A DNA stretch of 56,131 nucleotides from Chloroflexi bacterium OHK40 (GCA_004367505.1 SFCB01000172.1:1-56131), one strand, 5' to 3'; numbered from the stretch's first letter, positions 26,945 through 36,274 are shown. The notes: generated from the sequence alone by a model not told the origin. Program-made: numbers and translations.

Positions 26945-27286
26945 ATGGGAGGATTCCGCTTCGACTGGCGCTGGGTAGCGCTGATCGCCTTCGTCGCCAT
27001 CCTGGCCAACGCCAGCACGCTGCCGTGGGCCGTGGTAGCCCTGACCCTGGGTGTGAGCGGCGGCTACCTGCTCTGGCTCGCCTGGCGGGCCTGGGGGATC
27101 GGCGGGGGCGGGCGCGGCGACTCTCGCCGCGTGACTTACTGGCGTGGCCAGCGGATCGAAACAGCCGGCCCAACCCGGCGCTATCGGCCCCGCACCTGGG
27201 AAGAGCTCGCACCAATCGCCCTCTACGGGCTGGTGGGGCTCGCCCTGGTTCTTGGGGCCATTGCCGTGCTGGCCCGAAACCTGTAA
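26945..27286 (+). CDS. Small two-helix membrane protein
   Basis: A 113-residue protein of unknown function with hydrophobic segments at about 8-48 (WVALIAFVAILANA, then VVALTLGVSGGYLLWLAW) and 88-110 (IALYGLVGLALVLGAIAVLA). A basic, glycine-rich loop joins them. AGAGGGG lies just before the ATG and an extended -10 lies upstream. The stop codon overlaps the start of a possible 23-residue ORF. Confidence 0.8.
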   Translation: MGGFRFDWRWVALIAFVAILANASTLPWAVVALTLGVSGGYLLWLAWRAWGIGGGGRGDSRRVTYWRGQRIETAGPTRRYRPRTWEELAPIALYGLVGLALVLGAIAVLARNL

Positions 27287-27357
27287 TGATCGAGGAGTTG
27301 GCGTCGCTCGCGCTGCCGCCTGCGCCCATCGGGCAACTCACCGACGCGCAGGCCTGA
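27286..27357 (+). CDS. Possible 23-residue coupled ORF
   Basis: The stop TAA of the membrane-protein gene shares its last base with an ATG (TAATG). The frame runs 23 codons: MIEELASLALPPAPIGQLTDA plus two more, then TGA. A strong hairpin (27363-27396) begins six bases later. The arrangement resembles a coupled last gene, but so short an ORF can occur by chance and has no ribosome site of its own. Confidence 0.3.
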   Translation: MIEELASLALPPAPIGQLTDAQA

Positions 27358-27362
27358 GAATC

Positions 27363-27396
27363 CTCAGAGGTGGAGCCTTGCGGCCCCACCTCTGAG
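27363..27396 (+). terminator. Strong hairpin after the membrane-protein unit
   Basis: CTCAGAGGTGG (27363-27373) pairs perfectly with CCACCTCTGAG (27386-27396), with an inner GCC/GGC pairing in the loop. No U-run follows. It probably closes the upstream transcript. Confidence 0.55.
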
Positions 27397-27446
27397 AAGA
27401 GAGGAGAAGGAGATGGAGCGAGTATAACATCTCCCCACAGGCCAGT

Positions 27447-27464
27447 ATGTGTTCCAGATCACAT
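27447..27464. promoter_or_regulatory. CRP/FNR-type site upstream of the dynamin-ctaA operon
   Basis: The sequence TGTGT-N6-TCACA (27448-27463) differs from the CRP consensus TGTGA-N6-TCACA at one position and has flanking A and T that extend the palindrome. Candidate -10 elements lie close downstream (CATAAT at 27469-27474, TAAACT at 27482-27487). With the second, the site centre would be near -40, a class II activator position; with the first it would overlap the promoter. Confidence 0.5.
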
Positions 27465-27508
27465 CTTTCATAATCTCCCCTTAAACTCATGCGAAGAGGC
27501 TTAACACA

Positions 27509-29275
27509 ATGGCATTCCTTGAAGGGCTGCTGCGCCGCAAGCGCCTGATCACCGAGCGCCAGGATGCCCTGCTCGCCGAGCTGCGGGCCGCCCTCCAACG
27601 CCTCGACGCCGCCTTCGAGCGCTTCGGCGCCGATGTGGACCCGGCCGACCAGCGGACGCTCCGGGAGACGCTCGCACACCTCGATGAGCTCTTCCTGATC
27701 GTTGTGGCCGGCGAGTTCAACTCCGGCAAGTCCAGCTTCCTCAATGCCTTGCTCGGCGAGCAAGTGCTCCCCGAGGGGGTGACCCCCACCACCGACGCGA
27801 TCACCATCCTGCAGCACGGCGACGAGATCGCCAGTGAGCTGCGCTCCAGCGGCCTGCGCGTCACCAGTTACCCCGCCGAGGTACTACGCCAGCTGACGAT
27901 CGTCGATACGCCTGGCACTAACGCCGTGATCCGCCACCACGAGCACCTCACCCGCGAGTTCATTCCCCGGGCGGACCTCGTGCTCTTCACCACATCGGCC
28001 GACCGGCCCTTCACCGAGAGTGAGCGGGGCTTCCTGGAGTTGATCAAGGAGTGGGGCAAGAAGATCGTCATCGTCCTCAACAAGATCGACATCCTCACCG
28101 AGGCCGAGCGCGAGCAGGTGCTCGGCTTTATCCGCGAGAATGCCCGCACGCTCCTCGGCGTCACCCCTGAGCTCTTCGCCGTCTCCGCCCGCCAGGCCAT
28201 CCGCGCCCGCCAGGCCGAGGGTGAAGAGCGCGAGCGCCTCTGGGAGGCCAGCCGCTTCGGCGAGATCGAGCACTACGTCCTCGACACGCTCGATGAGGAG
28301 ACCCGCGTGCGCCTCAAGCTGCTCTCGCCCCTCGGTGTGGCCCAGCGCCTCACTGGCAAATACCTCGGCGTGACTGAGAGTCGCCTGGAGACGCTACGGG
28401 CCGACCTGGAGACGATGGACAACGTGGAGCAGCAACTTGACCTCTTCAAAGAGGATCTGCAGGGCGACGTCAAGTATTACCTGGGGGAGATCGACCAGAT
28501 CCTGAAGGACCTGGTGGCTCGCGGCGACGCCTTCTTTGACGAGACGATCCGCCTTGGCCGCATCCGCGACCTGATGAACGCCGAAACGTTCCGCGCCATG
28601 TTCGAGCGCGAGGTGGTAGGCGACCTGAACCAGCAGATCGACGCGAAAGTCGGCGCCCTCGTCGACTGGATGGTGGAGAAGAACCTGCGCCTTCAGCAGA
28701 GCACCGACGAGTACATCAAGCGGCGGGCCAGCCAGCACAGCGAGCGGCTGATCGGGAACGTCGGCGGGAGCTTCGACTATAACCGCCGGGCGCTGCTCGA
28801 CTCGGTGGGCCGGGCGGCCAGCGATGTGATCGCGACCTACGACAAGCAAACGGCTTCGGCTGAGCTCGCCGACGAGGTGCGGGCCTCGCTCGCGGCCACC
28901 GCGATTACCCAGGCTGGCGCCGTGGGCCTGGGAGCCGTGGTCGTGGCGCTTGCCCACGCCGTCTGGCTCGATGTGACGGGAATCCTGGCGGCCACGATGG
29001 TGGCGATCGGCGGTTTTGCGCTCCTGCCCGCCAAGCGGCGCCAGGCGAAGAAGGCGCTGCGCGAGCGGGTGGATGCGATGCGCGCCCGGCTGCGCGAGAG
29101 TGTTGAACGGCAGTTCGAGCGCGAGACGGAACGCTCGATCGGGCAGATCCGCGAGCGTAACGCGCCGTTCACACGCTTTGTACGCGCCCAGCGCGGCCAG
29201 CTGAGCGAGCTGCAGCAGAGCTTCGCCGACCTCGACACGACCCTCGGGCGCCTGCGCAAGGAGATCGATCAATGA
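27509..29275 (+). CDS. Bacterial dynamin-like GTPase
   Basis: A 588-residue membrane-remodelling GTPase. The GTPase domain has the P-loop GEFNSGKSSFLNALLG near residue 72, the G2 threonines in GVTPTTDAI, G3 as IVDTPGTNAV, and G4 as NKID. A long helical stalk follows. Near residues 470-510 two hydrophobic stretches (GAVGLGAVVVALAHAVW, ILAATMVAIGGFALLP) form the membrane paddle. A coiled C-terminus closes the stalk. Its stop overlaps the ctaA start by four bases (ATGA), so the two are translationally coupled. Why a dynamin is tied to heme A synthase is unclear. Confidence 0.92.
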   Translation: MAFLEGLLRRKRLITERQDALLAELRAALQRLDAAFERFGADVDPADQRTLRETLAHLDELFLIVVAGEFNSGKSSFLNALLGEQVLPEGVTPTTDAITILQHGDEIASELRSSGLRVTSYPAEVLRQLTIVDTPGTNAVIRHHEHLTREFIPRADLVLFTTSADRPFTESERGFLELIKEWGKKIVIVLNKIDILTEAEREQVLGFIRENARTLLGVTPELFAVSARQAIRARQAEGEERERLWEASRFGEIEHYVLDTLDEETRVRLKLLSPLGVAQRLTGKYLGVTESRLETLRADLETMDNVEQQLDLFKEDLQGDVKYYLGEIDQILKDLVARGDAFFDETIRLGRIRDLMNAETFRAMFEREVVGDLNQQIDAKVGALVDWMVEKNLRLQQSTDEYIKRRASQHSERLIGNVGGSFDYNRRALLDSVGRAASDVIATYDKQTASAELADEVRASLAATAITQAGAVGLGAVVVALAHAVWLDVTGILAATMVAIGGFALLPAKRRQAKKALRERVDAMRARLRESVERQFERETERSIGQIRERNAPFTRFVRAQRGQLSELQQSFADLDTTLGRLRKEIDQ

Positions 29276-30234
29276 ACCGCCGCTTCGCCATCTTTGCCTG
29301 GGCCAATGTGGCCTACAACCTGCTTGTTATCCTCTGGGGCGCCTTCGTGCGGGCCACCGGCTCCGGCGCGGGCTGCGGCGCCCACTGGCCCCTCTGCGAC
29401 GGCCAGGTGATCCCACGGGCACCGGGCACCGAGCAGCTGATTGAGTTCTCCCATCGTCTCACCAGCGGCGTGGCCCTGCTGGGCACCGTTGCCCTGCTCG
29501 TCTGGGCGTTCCGGGCCTACGAGCGTGGCCACCACGTCCGGCGCGGCGCCGTGGTCAGCATGGCCTTTATGCTGCTCGAGGCGCTCCTGGGCGCGGGCCT
29601 GGTGCTCTTCGAGCTGGTGGCCACCAACGTCTCGGCGGCCCGGGCAGTGGCGGTGGCCCTCCACCTGGCCAATACGTTCCTGCTGCTCGCGGCCCTCACC
29701 ATCACCGCGTGGTGGGCCAGCGGTGGGGCGCCGATCGGCCTGCGCGGCCACGGACAGCTCCCCTGGCTCCTCGGCGTGGGCCTGGTCGGCACGATGCTGG
29801 TCGGGTCGAGCGGGGCGATCACCGCCCTCGGTGATACGCTGCTACAACTCGGCGCCTTGCCCGGCGGCGTGAGCCAGTCCATCGGGCCGGACTCCCACCC
29901 GCTGGTGCGGTTGCGGGTGCTCCACCCGATCATCGGCACGCTGGTCGGCCTCTATACGATCGTCCTCGCCCGGGCCGTCACTGCCCGCCGGCCAGACCCG
30001 ACCGCCCGCCGGTTCGCATGGGGCCTGGTCGGGCTCTTCTGCGCCCAGATCCTCATCGGCGGCCTCAATGTGACCCTCAAGGCACCCGTGTGGATGCAGC
30101 TGGTTCACCTGCTGATGGCCGACCTGACCTGGATCTGCCTGGTGCTGCTCACCGCCGTGGCCCTCGCCAGGCCCGCCGCCATCACCCACCCGGCCCCCCT
30201 CCCTCGCGCGCAGCCCACGGGGATGGCGGGCTAA
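29272..30234 (+). CDS. ctaA: Heme A synthase, CtaA/COX15 type
   Basis: A 320-residue protein with eight membrane helices that oxidises the heme O methyl group to make heme A for cytochrome oxidase. The extracytoplasmic loop 1 has a Cys pair (CGAHWPLC) as in Bacillus CtaA. Heme-ligand histidines are visible in FSHRLTSG, ALHLANT, VLHPIIG and LVHLLMADL. The start ATG overlaps the dynamin stop. No oxidase subunit genes or ctaB are in the window. A CRP/FNR-type site precedes the operon, which would suit oxygen-responsive control. Confidence 0.93.
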   Translation: MNRRFAIFAWANVAYNLLVILWGAFVRATGSGAGCGAHWPLCDGQVIPRAPGTEQLIEFSHRLTSGVALLGTVALLVWAFRAYERGHHVRRGAVVSMAFMLLEALLGAGLVLFELVATNVSAARAVAVALHLANTFLLLAALTITAWWASGGAPIGLRGHGQLPWLLGVGLVGTMLVGSSGAITALGDTLLQLGALPGGVSQSIGPDSHPLVRLRVLHPIIGTLVGLYTIVLARAVTARRPDPTARRFAWGLVGLFCAQILIGGLNVTLKAPVWMQLVHLLMADLTWICLVLLTAVALARPAAITHPAPLPRAQPTGMAG

Positions 30235-30466
30235 CGCTCCGCGTACCACGCCCCAGCCACTCGCAACCGCACGGCCCACGAGGCTGGGGCACGAACGCTC
30301 CACTGCCCGAATCCGCACCCGCCCTGCCATCGACGTGCGGTGCTCCGGTGCCTGGTTCTCGGCGCATGCGAAAAGGTTCGCAATCACCCCCCGCCGCTCC
30401 CAGGTGGCTGGTGGAGTGATCGCACCGTTCCGAAACGCGCGGGAACATGAACGCCATCCCATACGG

Positions 30467-30472
30467 TATAAT
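30467..30472 (+). promoter_or_regulatory. -10 element of the CBS-domain gene
   Basis: A perfect TATAAT lies about 54 bases before the ATG. No matching -35 was found at 16-18 bases. Confidence 0.5.
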
Positions 30473-30525
30473 GCCAGTACCCCACACGTACACGATTCAG
30501 CCGAGGCAGCGTGAGGAGATCGCCA

Positions 30526-30987
30526 ATGAAGACGGTTCGCAGGCTACTGCACGCCCGGGCTGGGGGCATCTGGACGATCGGCCCGGAACGGGCCGCGAGC
30601 GACGCGCTGCGCTTGATGGCGGAGAAGGACGTAGGCGCGCTACTCGTGCTCGACGGCGAGCGGCTGATCGGGATCGTCACCGAGCGGGATGTGGCGCGTA
30701 AGCTGGCGCTGCACGGACGCGACCCGGAGCGCACGTCCGTGCGCGAGATCATGAGCGACCGGGTGCTCTATGTGCGCCCCGAGCAGACGATCGAGGAGTG
30801 TATGGCGCTGATGACCGACAAGCACCTGCGCCATCTCCCGGTGATCGATGGCGGGCGCGTTCTCGGCATGATCTCTATCCGCGATGTGGTGGCTGATGTG
30901 ATCGCCGAGAAGAGCTTTATCATCGAGCAGCTCGAGAACTACATCTACGAGATCCCACCCCACAGCCGCGCCCAGGGGGTAGTCTGA
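30526..30987 (+). CDS. Stand-alone CBS-pair protein
   Basis: A 153-residue protein that is one Bateman module. CBS1 covers about residues 10-65 (ASDALRLMAEKDVGALLVL, then LIGIVTERDV) and CBS2 about 75-130 (TIEECMALMTDKHLRHLPVI, then VLGMISIRDVV). Such modules bind adenosine nucleotides and regulate partners. GAGGAG lies seven bases before the ATG. The C-terminal tail YEIPPHSRAQ is short. No partner enzyme is fused or adjacent. Confidence 0.92.
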   Translation: MKTVRRLLHARAGGIWTIGPERAASDALRLMAEKDVGALLVLDGERLIGIVTERDVARKLALHGRDPERTSVREIMSDRVLYVRPEQTIEECMALMTDKHLRHLPVIDGGRVLGMISIRDVVADVIAEKSFIIEQLENYIYEIPPHSRAQGVV

Positions 30988-31043
30988 GCGCCGGAGTCGC
31001 CCCACCTCCCCCCGGCGCGCCCGTCGCTCCAACGCGCGCCGGC

Positions 31044-32902
31044 GTGGCCGACACGCCCGCTACGCTCTACCACCGGCGCGTAGCATCCTTTGCCGCCCTG
31101 CGCGACGCCACGGCGCAACGCTGGGGGCAGGTGGCGAATCTGCGCCTCGGGGTCGCCATCGGCACACTCGTGGCTGCTGGCGCGGGCTGGTGGTATGGCC
31201 TGCCCGCCCTGCAATGGCTCGCCGCCCTGCTCGCCGCCGCCTTCCTCGCGCTGGTGGCCTTTCACAACCGCCTGCGCGCCCACCGCGACCGCTTTGCGGC
31301 CCTGCACGAAGTGAACCGCGCGGGCTCGCCCGCCTCACCCGTGACTGGGCCGCGCTGCCCCTGCACCACCCCGCCCGCCCCGCAAGCCCCTCGGCGCTAG
31401 CCATCGCCCACGACCTCGACCTCCTGGGTGAGGCCTCACTGCAACATCTGCTCGGCACCGCCCGCACCCCCGCGGGCCTCGCGACGATCGAAGCGTGGCT
31501 GCTCAACCCTGCTCCCCCCGCCGAGATCCGGCGGCGGCAGGCCGCCGTGGCCGAACTCGGGCCACAGATCGATCTGCGCGACGACGTTGCGGTGCTTGCC
31601 AGCCAGGCTGGCGAGAGCCAGGCTGCCTACGAACGCTTCGCGGCCTGGGCCACCGGCAAGCCCTGGCTGCTCGCGCGGCCCTGGTTGCGCGCGCTCACAC
31701 TGCTCTCGCCCGCGCTGCTCCTCGCTGGCGCCGGCGCGCAGATCGCCGGCTTCACCACCCTCCCACTCTGGGCACCATTCCTCCTGCTGAACATGCTGCT
31801 CACCGCGCTGTTCGGCTGGCGCAGCCTGGAGACGCTCGCGCAGCTGTATGATCGGAGCGCGCTCCTGGCTGCCTACGCGGCCGTCTTCGCCCGCATCGCA
31901 GCGGCCCCCGCTCACGCCGAGGAGCTACATCAACTCCAGGCCGGCCTCGGCAACGGTCGGGCCCGGGCCGACCATCGCCTTGGCCGCCTCGGCGCCATCG
32001 CCGCCGCCGCCGAACTTAGCCGCTCACTGCTCTACCCCGCGCTTCAGTTCGGCCTGCTCTGGAGCTTCCAGGTGGTTGCGTTTGCCGAACGCTGGCGCCA
32101 GAGCTCCGGCGAGCGGGTGGGACCCTGGCTCACCGCGCTTGGTCGCTGGGAGGCCCTCGCCGCCCTCGCCGCCCTCAGCCACGATCACCCCACATGGCGT
32201 TTCCCGCTGGTCGATGCGTGCGAGCCACCGCGTCTGCAAGCGCGCGGGCTCGGCCACCCGCTCCTCCCACCCGAACGCTGCGTCGCGAACGACGTCACGA
32301 TCGGGCCGCTCGGGAGTGTCCTGCTCCTCACCGGCTCGAACATGTCGGGCAAGAGCACCCTGCTCCGCGCCATCGGCACCAACGTTGTACTGGCACAGGC
32401 AGGCAGCGTCGTTTGTGCCCATGAACTGAGGCTTCCACCCCTGGCGCTCGCCACGAGCATGCGCGTACAGGACTCGCTGGCGCAGGGTGTCTCCTACTTT
32501 ATGGCGGAGTTGCGCCGCCTTAAGGCGATCGTCGACCAGGCGGAGGCCGCGCGCGAGGCCGGCGCCCCGCTGACGCTCTACCTGCTCGACGAGATCCTCC
32601 ACGGCACCAATAGCGCCGAGCGCCTCGTGGCGGCCCGCCGGGTGATCAGCCATCTGATCGCCATCGGCGCGATCGGCGCTGTCTCCACCCACGACCTGGC
32701 CCTCGCGGCGGCGGAGGGGATCACCGGCGAGGTGCGGCTGGCCCACTTCCGCGAGCAGTTCGTCGATGGCCCCGCTGGCCCCGAGTTGCGCTTTGATTAC
32801 CTGCTTCGGCCTGGCCTCGCCACAAGCACCAATGCGCTACGGCTGATGGCGCTGGTTGGTCTGCCCGCCGGCGATCAGCCCGCCCATGCTCCTATTTCTT
32901 AA
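31044..32902 (+). pseudogene. MutS-like membrane ATPase, frameshifted
   Basis: Two frames together make a typical 600-residue MutS-related protein. The 5' frame (31044 to about 31325) has two membrane helices (LGVAIGTLVAAGAGWWYGL, LQWLAALLAAAFLALVAF) and ends in HRDRFAALHEVNR. The second frame resumes with GLARLTRDWAALPLHHPARP and continues to the end. The clamp/lever region is followed by the ATPase: GSNMSGKSTLLRAIG, then LYLLDEILHGTNSAE. The join lies in a CGCGCG tract near 31321-31327, where two extra bases or one missing base break the frame. The start at 31044 is GTG without a clear ribosome site. This may be a sequencing error. Confidence 0.8.
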
Positions 32903-33072
32903 AGGATTATGAAAAAACTGTCATCTTCCAGCCTCCACAGGCAGGGGCCAACACGGTAAGATGAGGAGCACACCGCTCCAGCAAACATCACCCCTCCGTC
33001 TCTGGTCATTGGAAGGCGCCAGTACCAGTGGCGCCACAAGCTACAGGGCGAAGGTACCCGGGTCATGTTGCG

Positions 33073-33117
33073 CCGGTAGGCCACCGGGGGTTAGGATCAG
33101 CTTTGTGCATCAAAGCT
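33073..33117 (+). promoter_or_regulatory. Two hairpins in the leader of the DUF4388 gene
   Basis: CCGGT/ACCGG (33073-33087) and AGCTTTG/CAAAGCT (33099-33117, 5-base loop) stand in series about 45-90 bases before the start codon. They may shape the 5' leader or the second may be an operator. I could not match them to a known RNA class. Confidence 0.35.
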
Positions 33118-33160
33118 GCCCTCCTTTCTCTCACCATCACTGCCACCGGGGAGCGTCACG

Positions 33161-33910
33161 ATGAAGCTTGAAGGTTCGCTTGAGACATTTCCACTCCGCG
33201 AGCTGATCGACATGGGCATCTACAGCTCGGTCGTCGGCGTGCTGAATATCTATAGCGCCGGCGAGACGGGCCGGCTCTACTTTCGAGATGGCTCGCTCTA
33301 CCATGCCGAGCGCGGCACAGCATGCGGGATCGAGGCCCTGGCCCAGCTGCTGGAGCTGCGCAGCGCCGATTTTAGTTTTGTGAGCGATGTGGTGAGCAGC
33401 GCCAGTTCGCTGGATGGGCACCTGCACCACTTCCTCCAGACGGCCGAGCGGCTCGCCACCCGCTGGCGCCAGATCAGGCCCTACGTCCCAACCCTGGATC
33501 TGGTGCCACGCCTGTTACTCGGCCAGGAGGCGGCGCAGCGGCGCACCAGCCCCGCGAACTATGCCGTCCTCGGCGCCATTGACGGGCAGACTACCCTGCG
33601 CCAGCTTGCCACCGCCTGCGGCTGGGCCGAGATCGACCTTGCTGAGAGCGTCGTCCAGCTCTGCCTCGACGGGGTCGCTGAGCTACAGCCACCCCATGCC
33701 CGAGGGGAGCGCGAGGAGCACCCGCGCGAACAGCAGTCGCGATCGGCGGGCCTCTTCGACCGCATCCGCGCCCAATCGGCAACCTCCCGCCCCGAGGAAC
33801 GGCGCGCGGCTGAGCAGGCGCCCCGGCTTGCTCCAGAAGACCTGATCCTGCGGGTCCTGCGCAGCTCCGGCGAGTTATGGCCCGACAACCACCGTCCCCG
33901 GACCGGCTGA
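33161..33910 (+). CDS. DUF4388 (PATAN) protein
   Basis: A 249-residue protein whose first 100 residues are a DUF4388 domain: MKLEGSLETFPLRELIDMG, a strand pair GVLNIYSAGETGRLYFRDGS, then LYHAERGT. DUF4388 domains occur in signalling proteins, often with response-regulator parts. A second helical region (about 125-175) resembles winged-helix repeats of such proteins, and a charged tail closes it. GGGGAG lies seven bases before the ATG. The function is unknown; a signalling adaptor is the best guess. Confidence 0.82.
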   Translation: MKLEGSLETFPLRELIDMGIYSSVVGVLNIYSAGETGRLYFRDGSLYHAERGTACGIEALAQLLELRSADFSFVSDVVSSASSLDGHLHHFLQTAERLATRWRQIRPYVPTLDLVPRLLLGQEAAQRRTSPANYAVLGAIDGQTTLRQLATACGWAEIDLAESVVQLCLDGVAELQPPHARGEREEHPREQQSRSAGLFDRIRAQSATSRPEERRAAEQAPRLAPEDLILRVLRSSGELWPDNHRPRTG

Positions 33911-33919
33911 CGCAAACCC

Positions 33920-33949
33920 TTGCCACTCTACCACACTACGTGCTAGAAT
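33920..33949 (+). promoter_or_regulatory. Promoter upstream of cmk
   Basis: TTGCCA (33920-33925) and TAGAAT (33944-33949) are separated by 18 bases, and the -10 carries a TG-n extension. The predicted start is near 33956, about 70 bases before the ATG used for cmk and two bases before an in-frame TTG at 33958. Confidence 0.6.
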
Positions 33950-34026
33950 AGGGCGTATTGAAGCGCCAGCGGGTGATCCCCCTGGCAGGTAGTGTGTGGC
34001 ATTACCACCGGACGCGCGGCCCTCGC

Positions 34027-34698
34027 ATGGATCTCCCCTCCGTCATAACGATCGACGGCCCGGCTGGGGCGGGCAAGAGCACCCTCGGCGCCCTGCTCGC
34101 CGAGCGCCTCGGCTATCTCTATTTCGACACCGGGCTGATGTACCGGGCCCTCACCCTGGCCGCTATGCGGGCCGGGATCGACCTGCACGAGCGCCAGGCG
34201 GTCGAGGCGCTTGCCGCCCGCACTCGCCTGGAAGTCACCGAGCCTCGTGTCAACGATGGGCGCCAGTACACCGTGCTCGCCGACGACACCGACGTGACAT
34301 GGGCCATCCGCGACCCGGCAGTGGAGCGCAATGTCTCGCTTGTCTCCAGCTACCCCGGGGTGCGCCGTGAGCTGACGCGCCAGCAGCGGGCGATCGGCCA
34401 GCGGGGGCGCGTCGTGATGGTGGGGCGCGACATCGGGAGCGTGGTGATGCCCGACGCCGAGCTGAAGATCTTCCTGCAGGCCTCGCTGGACGAGCGGGCC
34501 CGCCGGCGCGCCAATGAGCGCGTGGATGCCCCGCCCGTGGCCGAAGTGCGCGAGGCGATTGCCCGCCGCGACGCCCTCGATGAGCATGTGATGCGCCCCG
34601 CCCCCGACGCCGTCGTGCTGCATACCGACGGCCTCTCGCCCGCCGAAGAACTGGCCTGGATCCTCGACTACCTGGGCCGTCGCCCGGGGTCGGCCTGA
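34027..34698 (+). CDS. cmk: Cytidylate kinase
   Basis: A 223-residue P-loop kinase phosphorylating CMP/dCMP with ATP. Walker A is ITIDGPAGAGKSTLGALLAE. The acceptor-site region reads FDTGLMYRALTLAA. The family signature GRDIGSVVMPDA follows near residue 140, then the lid-region arginines in ARRRANER. The ATG at 34027 gives the usual N-terminus but lacks a ribosome site. An in-frame TTG at 33958 is nearly leaderless relative to the promoter. Confidence 0.95.
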   Translation: MDLPSVITIDGPAGAGKSTLGALLAERLGYLYFDTGLMYRALTLAAMRAGIDLHERQAVEALAARTRLEVTEPRVNDGRQYTVLADDTDVTWAIRDPAVERNVSLVSSYPGVRRELTRQQRAIGQRGRVVMVGRDIGSVVMPDAELKIFLQASLDERARRRANERVDAPPVAEVREAIARRDALDEHVMRPAPDAVVLHTDGLSPAEELAWILDYLGRRPGSA

Positions 34699-34780
34699 TT
34701 GGGCCCGTGCCGCCCATGCCCGCCATGATCGACCTCGCCGACAGGCCCGGGTGCGCCACCAGCGTGGGAGCAACCAAGCC

Positions 34781-36274
34781 ATGATCAACTGGGTGCGCCA
34801 CCTCCTCCAGCTCGATGCCGAGGCCGCGATCGACCTCGGCGAGGGCGAGGAGATTCTTCACGTGACGGGCCGCCACTGGGTCGTGCTGCTCGGTCGCCTG
34901 GTACTGCCGGTGTTCGGGATACTCTTCTTTGGCGGGCTGGCGTTCTACCGGGCTATCGGCGGGAGTTTCCTGGTAGTAGAGACGGGCCCCCCGGCCGGGC
35001 TCGATTTCTTCAACTGGCTCCTGATCGCCGCTACCGTCGGCCTGATCCTGATCTGGTTTGCCCTCTTCGTGCGCGGCCCCAAGGCCCGCCGCGCCCGTAC
35101 CATCGTGGTGGGCATCGGCGCCGGCCTGGTGCTGCTGATCTACTTCCGCTATACCGGCGGGAGGATCTTCTACATCGACCCCTTCCTGTACGGTGGCCAG
35201 CAAACCGATACGTTCAACATTCTGCTGATGTTGCTGGCTGTGGTGAGCGCGCTGTTTGTGCTCTTCACGTTCTACGACTGGCTGAATGACGAGCTGATCG
35301 TGACGAACCAGCGAGTGGTCTACGACAACGACCAGGTGTTCATCCCCCGGCTGCTTGAGCAGCGTGTGCAGGAGCAGATCTTCCTGGAGGATGTGCAGGA
35401 CGTTGCGGCAACCACGAAGACCTACCCGCAGCACTTTCTCAACTATGGCACGGTTGTCGTCAAATCGGCCCGGATCGGTGGCAACATCACTTTTGACGCC
35501 GCAACAAGGCCCATGGCGGTGCAGAAGGCGATTATGGACCAGGTGCGTGCCATGCGCAAGCGCATGACCACCGCCGAATTTGACCGCATGATTGAAGACC
35601 GGGTGTATGGGAACAAACCACCCCGCGAAAAGCAGCGCATTGTGCTCCACCAGACTCGGACGATGCGCGCGCTGACCTGGCTGTTCATCGAGAATCCCCA
35701 AGTTGATGAGGATACCGGAACGATCACCTGGCGGCCCCACTGGCTCTTCCAGCTCCAGGCCCTGATTGGTCCGCTCGTGCTGCTGCTGGTGGGGCTCCTG
35801 GTGCTGGCGATCGGTTCACGGCTCTTCCTCGTGCCGGTGGGCTGGCTCGCGCTCGCCACCCTGCTCCTGGTGATCGTTGTGGCCGCCTGGACCGCCTGGG
35901 AGATCGAGGACTATCAGAACGACCGCTACATCCTCAGCCCCACCAATGTGATCGATATCGAGAAGAAGCCTTTTGGCCCGGAGGACCGCCGGCAGGCTAG
36001 CCTCGGCGCCCTGACCAATATCTCCTTTACGACCACGTTCATCAGCAATCTCCTCGGCTATGGCGATGTGGTGCTCGAAACGGCCGGCGCAGGCGGGAAG
36101 TTCACCTTCTCGCGGGTGCCACGGCCCAATGAGGTGGTGACGATCATCAACGAGTACAATGTGCGCTTCAAGCGTGGTGAGAAAGAGAAGGCCCTCAACG
36201 ATACCCTGGACCTGCTCGCTCGCTACCACGAAGCCCAGCAACGCCACAATGAGCTCAACCGTCCCACCGCCTAG
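34781..36274 (+). CDS. Membrane protein with two bacterial PH domains
   Basis: A 497-residue protein with repeated architecture: two pairs of membrane helices (residues about 35-120 and 320-380), each followed by a bPH2 domain. The first PH region opens with DWLNDELIVTNQRVVY and the second with DYQNDRYILSPTNVIDIEKK. Membrane-tethered bPH2 proteins are common but poorly understood. GGGAG lies 11 bases before the ATG. The next gene begins 89 bases downstream, and the following two are coupled by overlap. Confidence 0.85.
   Translation: MINWVRHLLQLDAEAAIDLGEGEEILHVTGRHWVVLLGRLVLPVFGILFFGGLAFYRAIGGSFLVVETGPPAGLDFFNWLLIAATVGLILIWFALFVRGPKARRARTIVVGIGAGLVLLIYFRYTGGRIFYIDPFLYGGQQTDTFNILLMLLAVVSALFVLFTFYDWLNDELIVTNQRVVYDNDQVFIPRLLEQRVQEQIFLEDVQDVAATTKTYPQHFLNYGTVVVKSARIGGNITFDAATRPMAVQKAIMDQVRAMRKRMTTAEFDRMIEDRVYGNKPPREKQRIVLHQTRTMRALTWLFIENPQVDEDTGTITWRPHWLFQLQALIGPLVLLLVGLLVLAIGSRLFLVPVGWLALATLLLVIVVAAWTAWEIEDYQNDRYILSPTNVIDIEKKPFGPEDRRQASLGALTNISFTTTFISNLLGYGDVVLETAGAGGKFTFSRVPRPNEVVTIINEYNVRFKRGEKEKALNDTLDLLARYHEAQQRHNELNRPTA

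Noticed and set aside
34250-35740. 496-codon minus-strand frame opposite cmk and the PH-domain gene
   Set aside because: Antisense to two well-supported genes and rich in His/Gln-type residues typical of GC-rich shadow frames.
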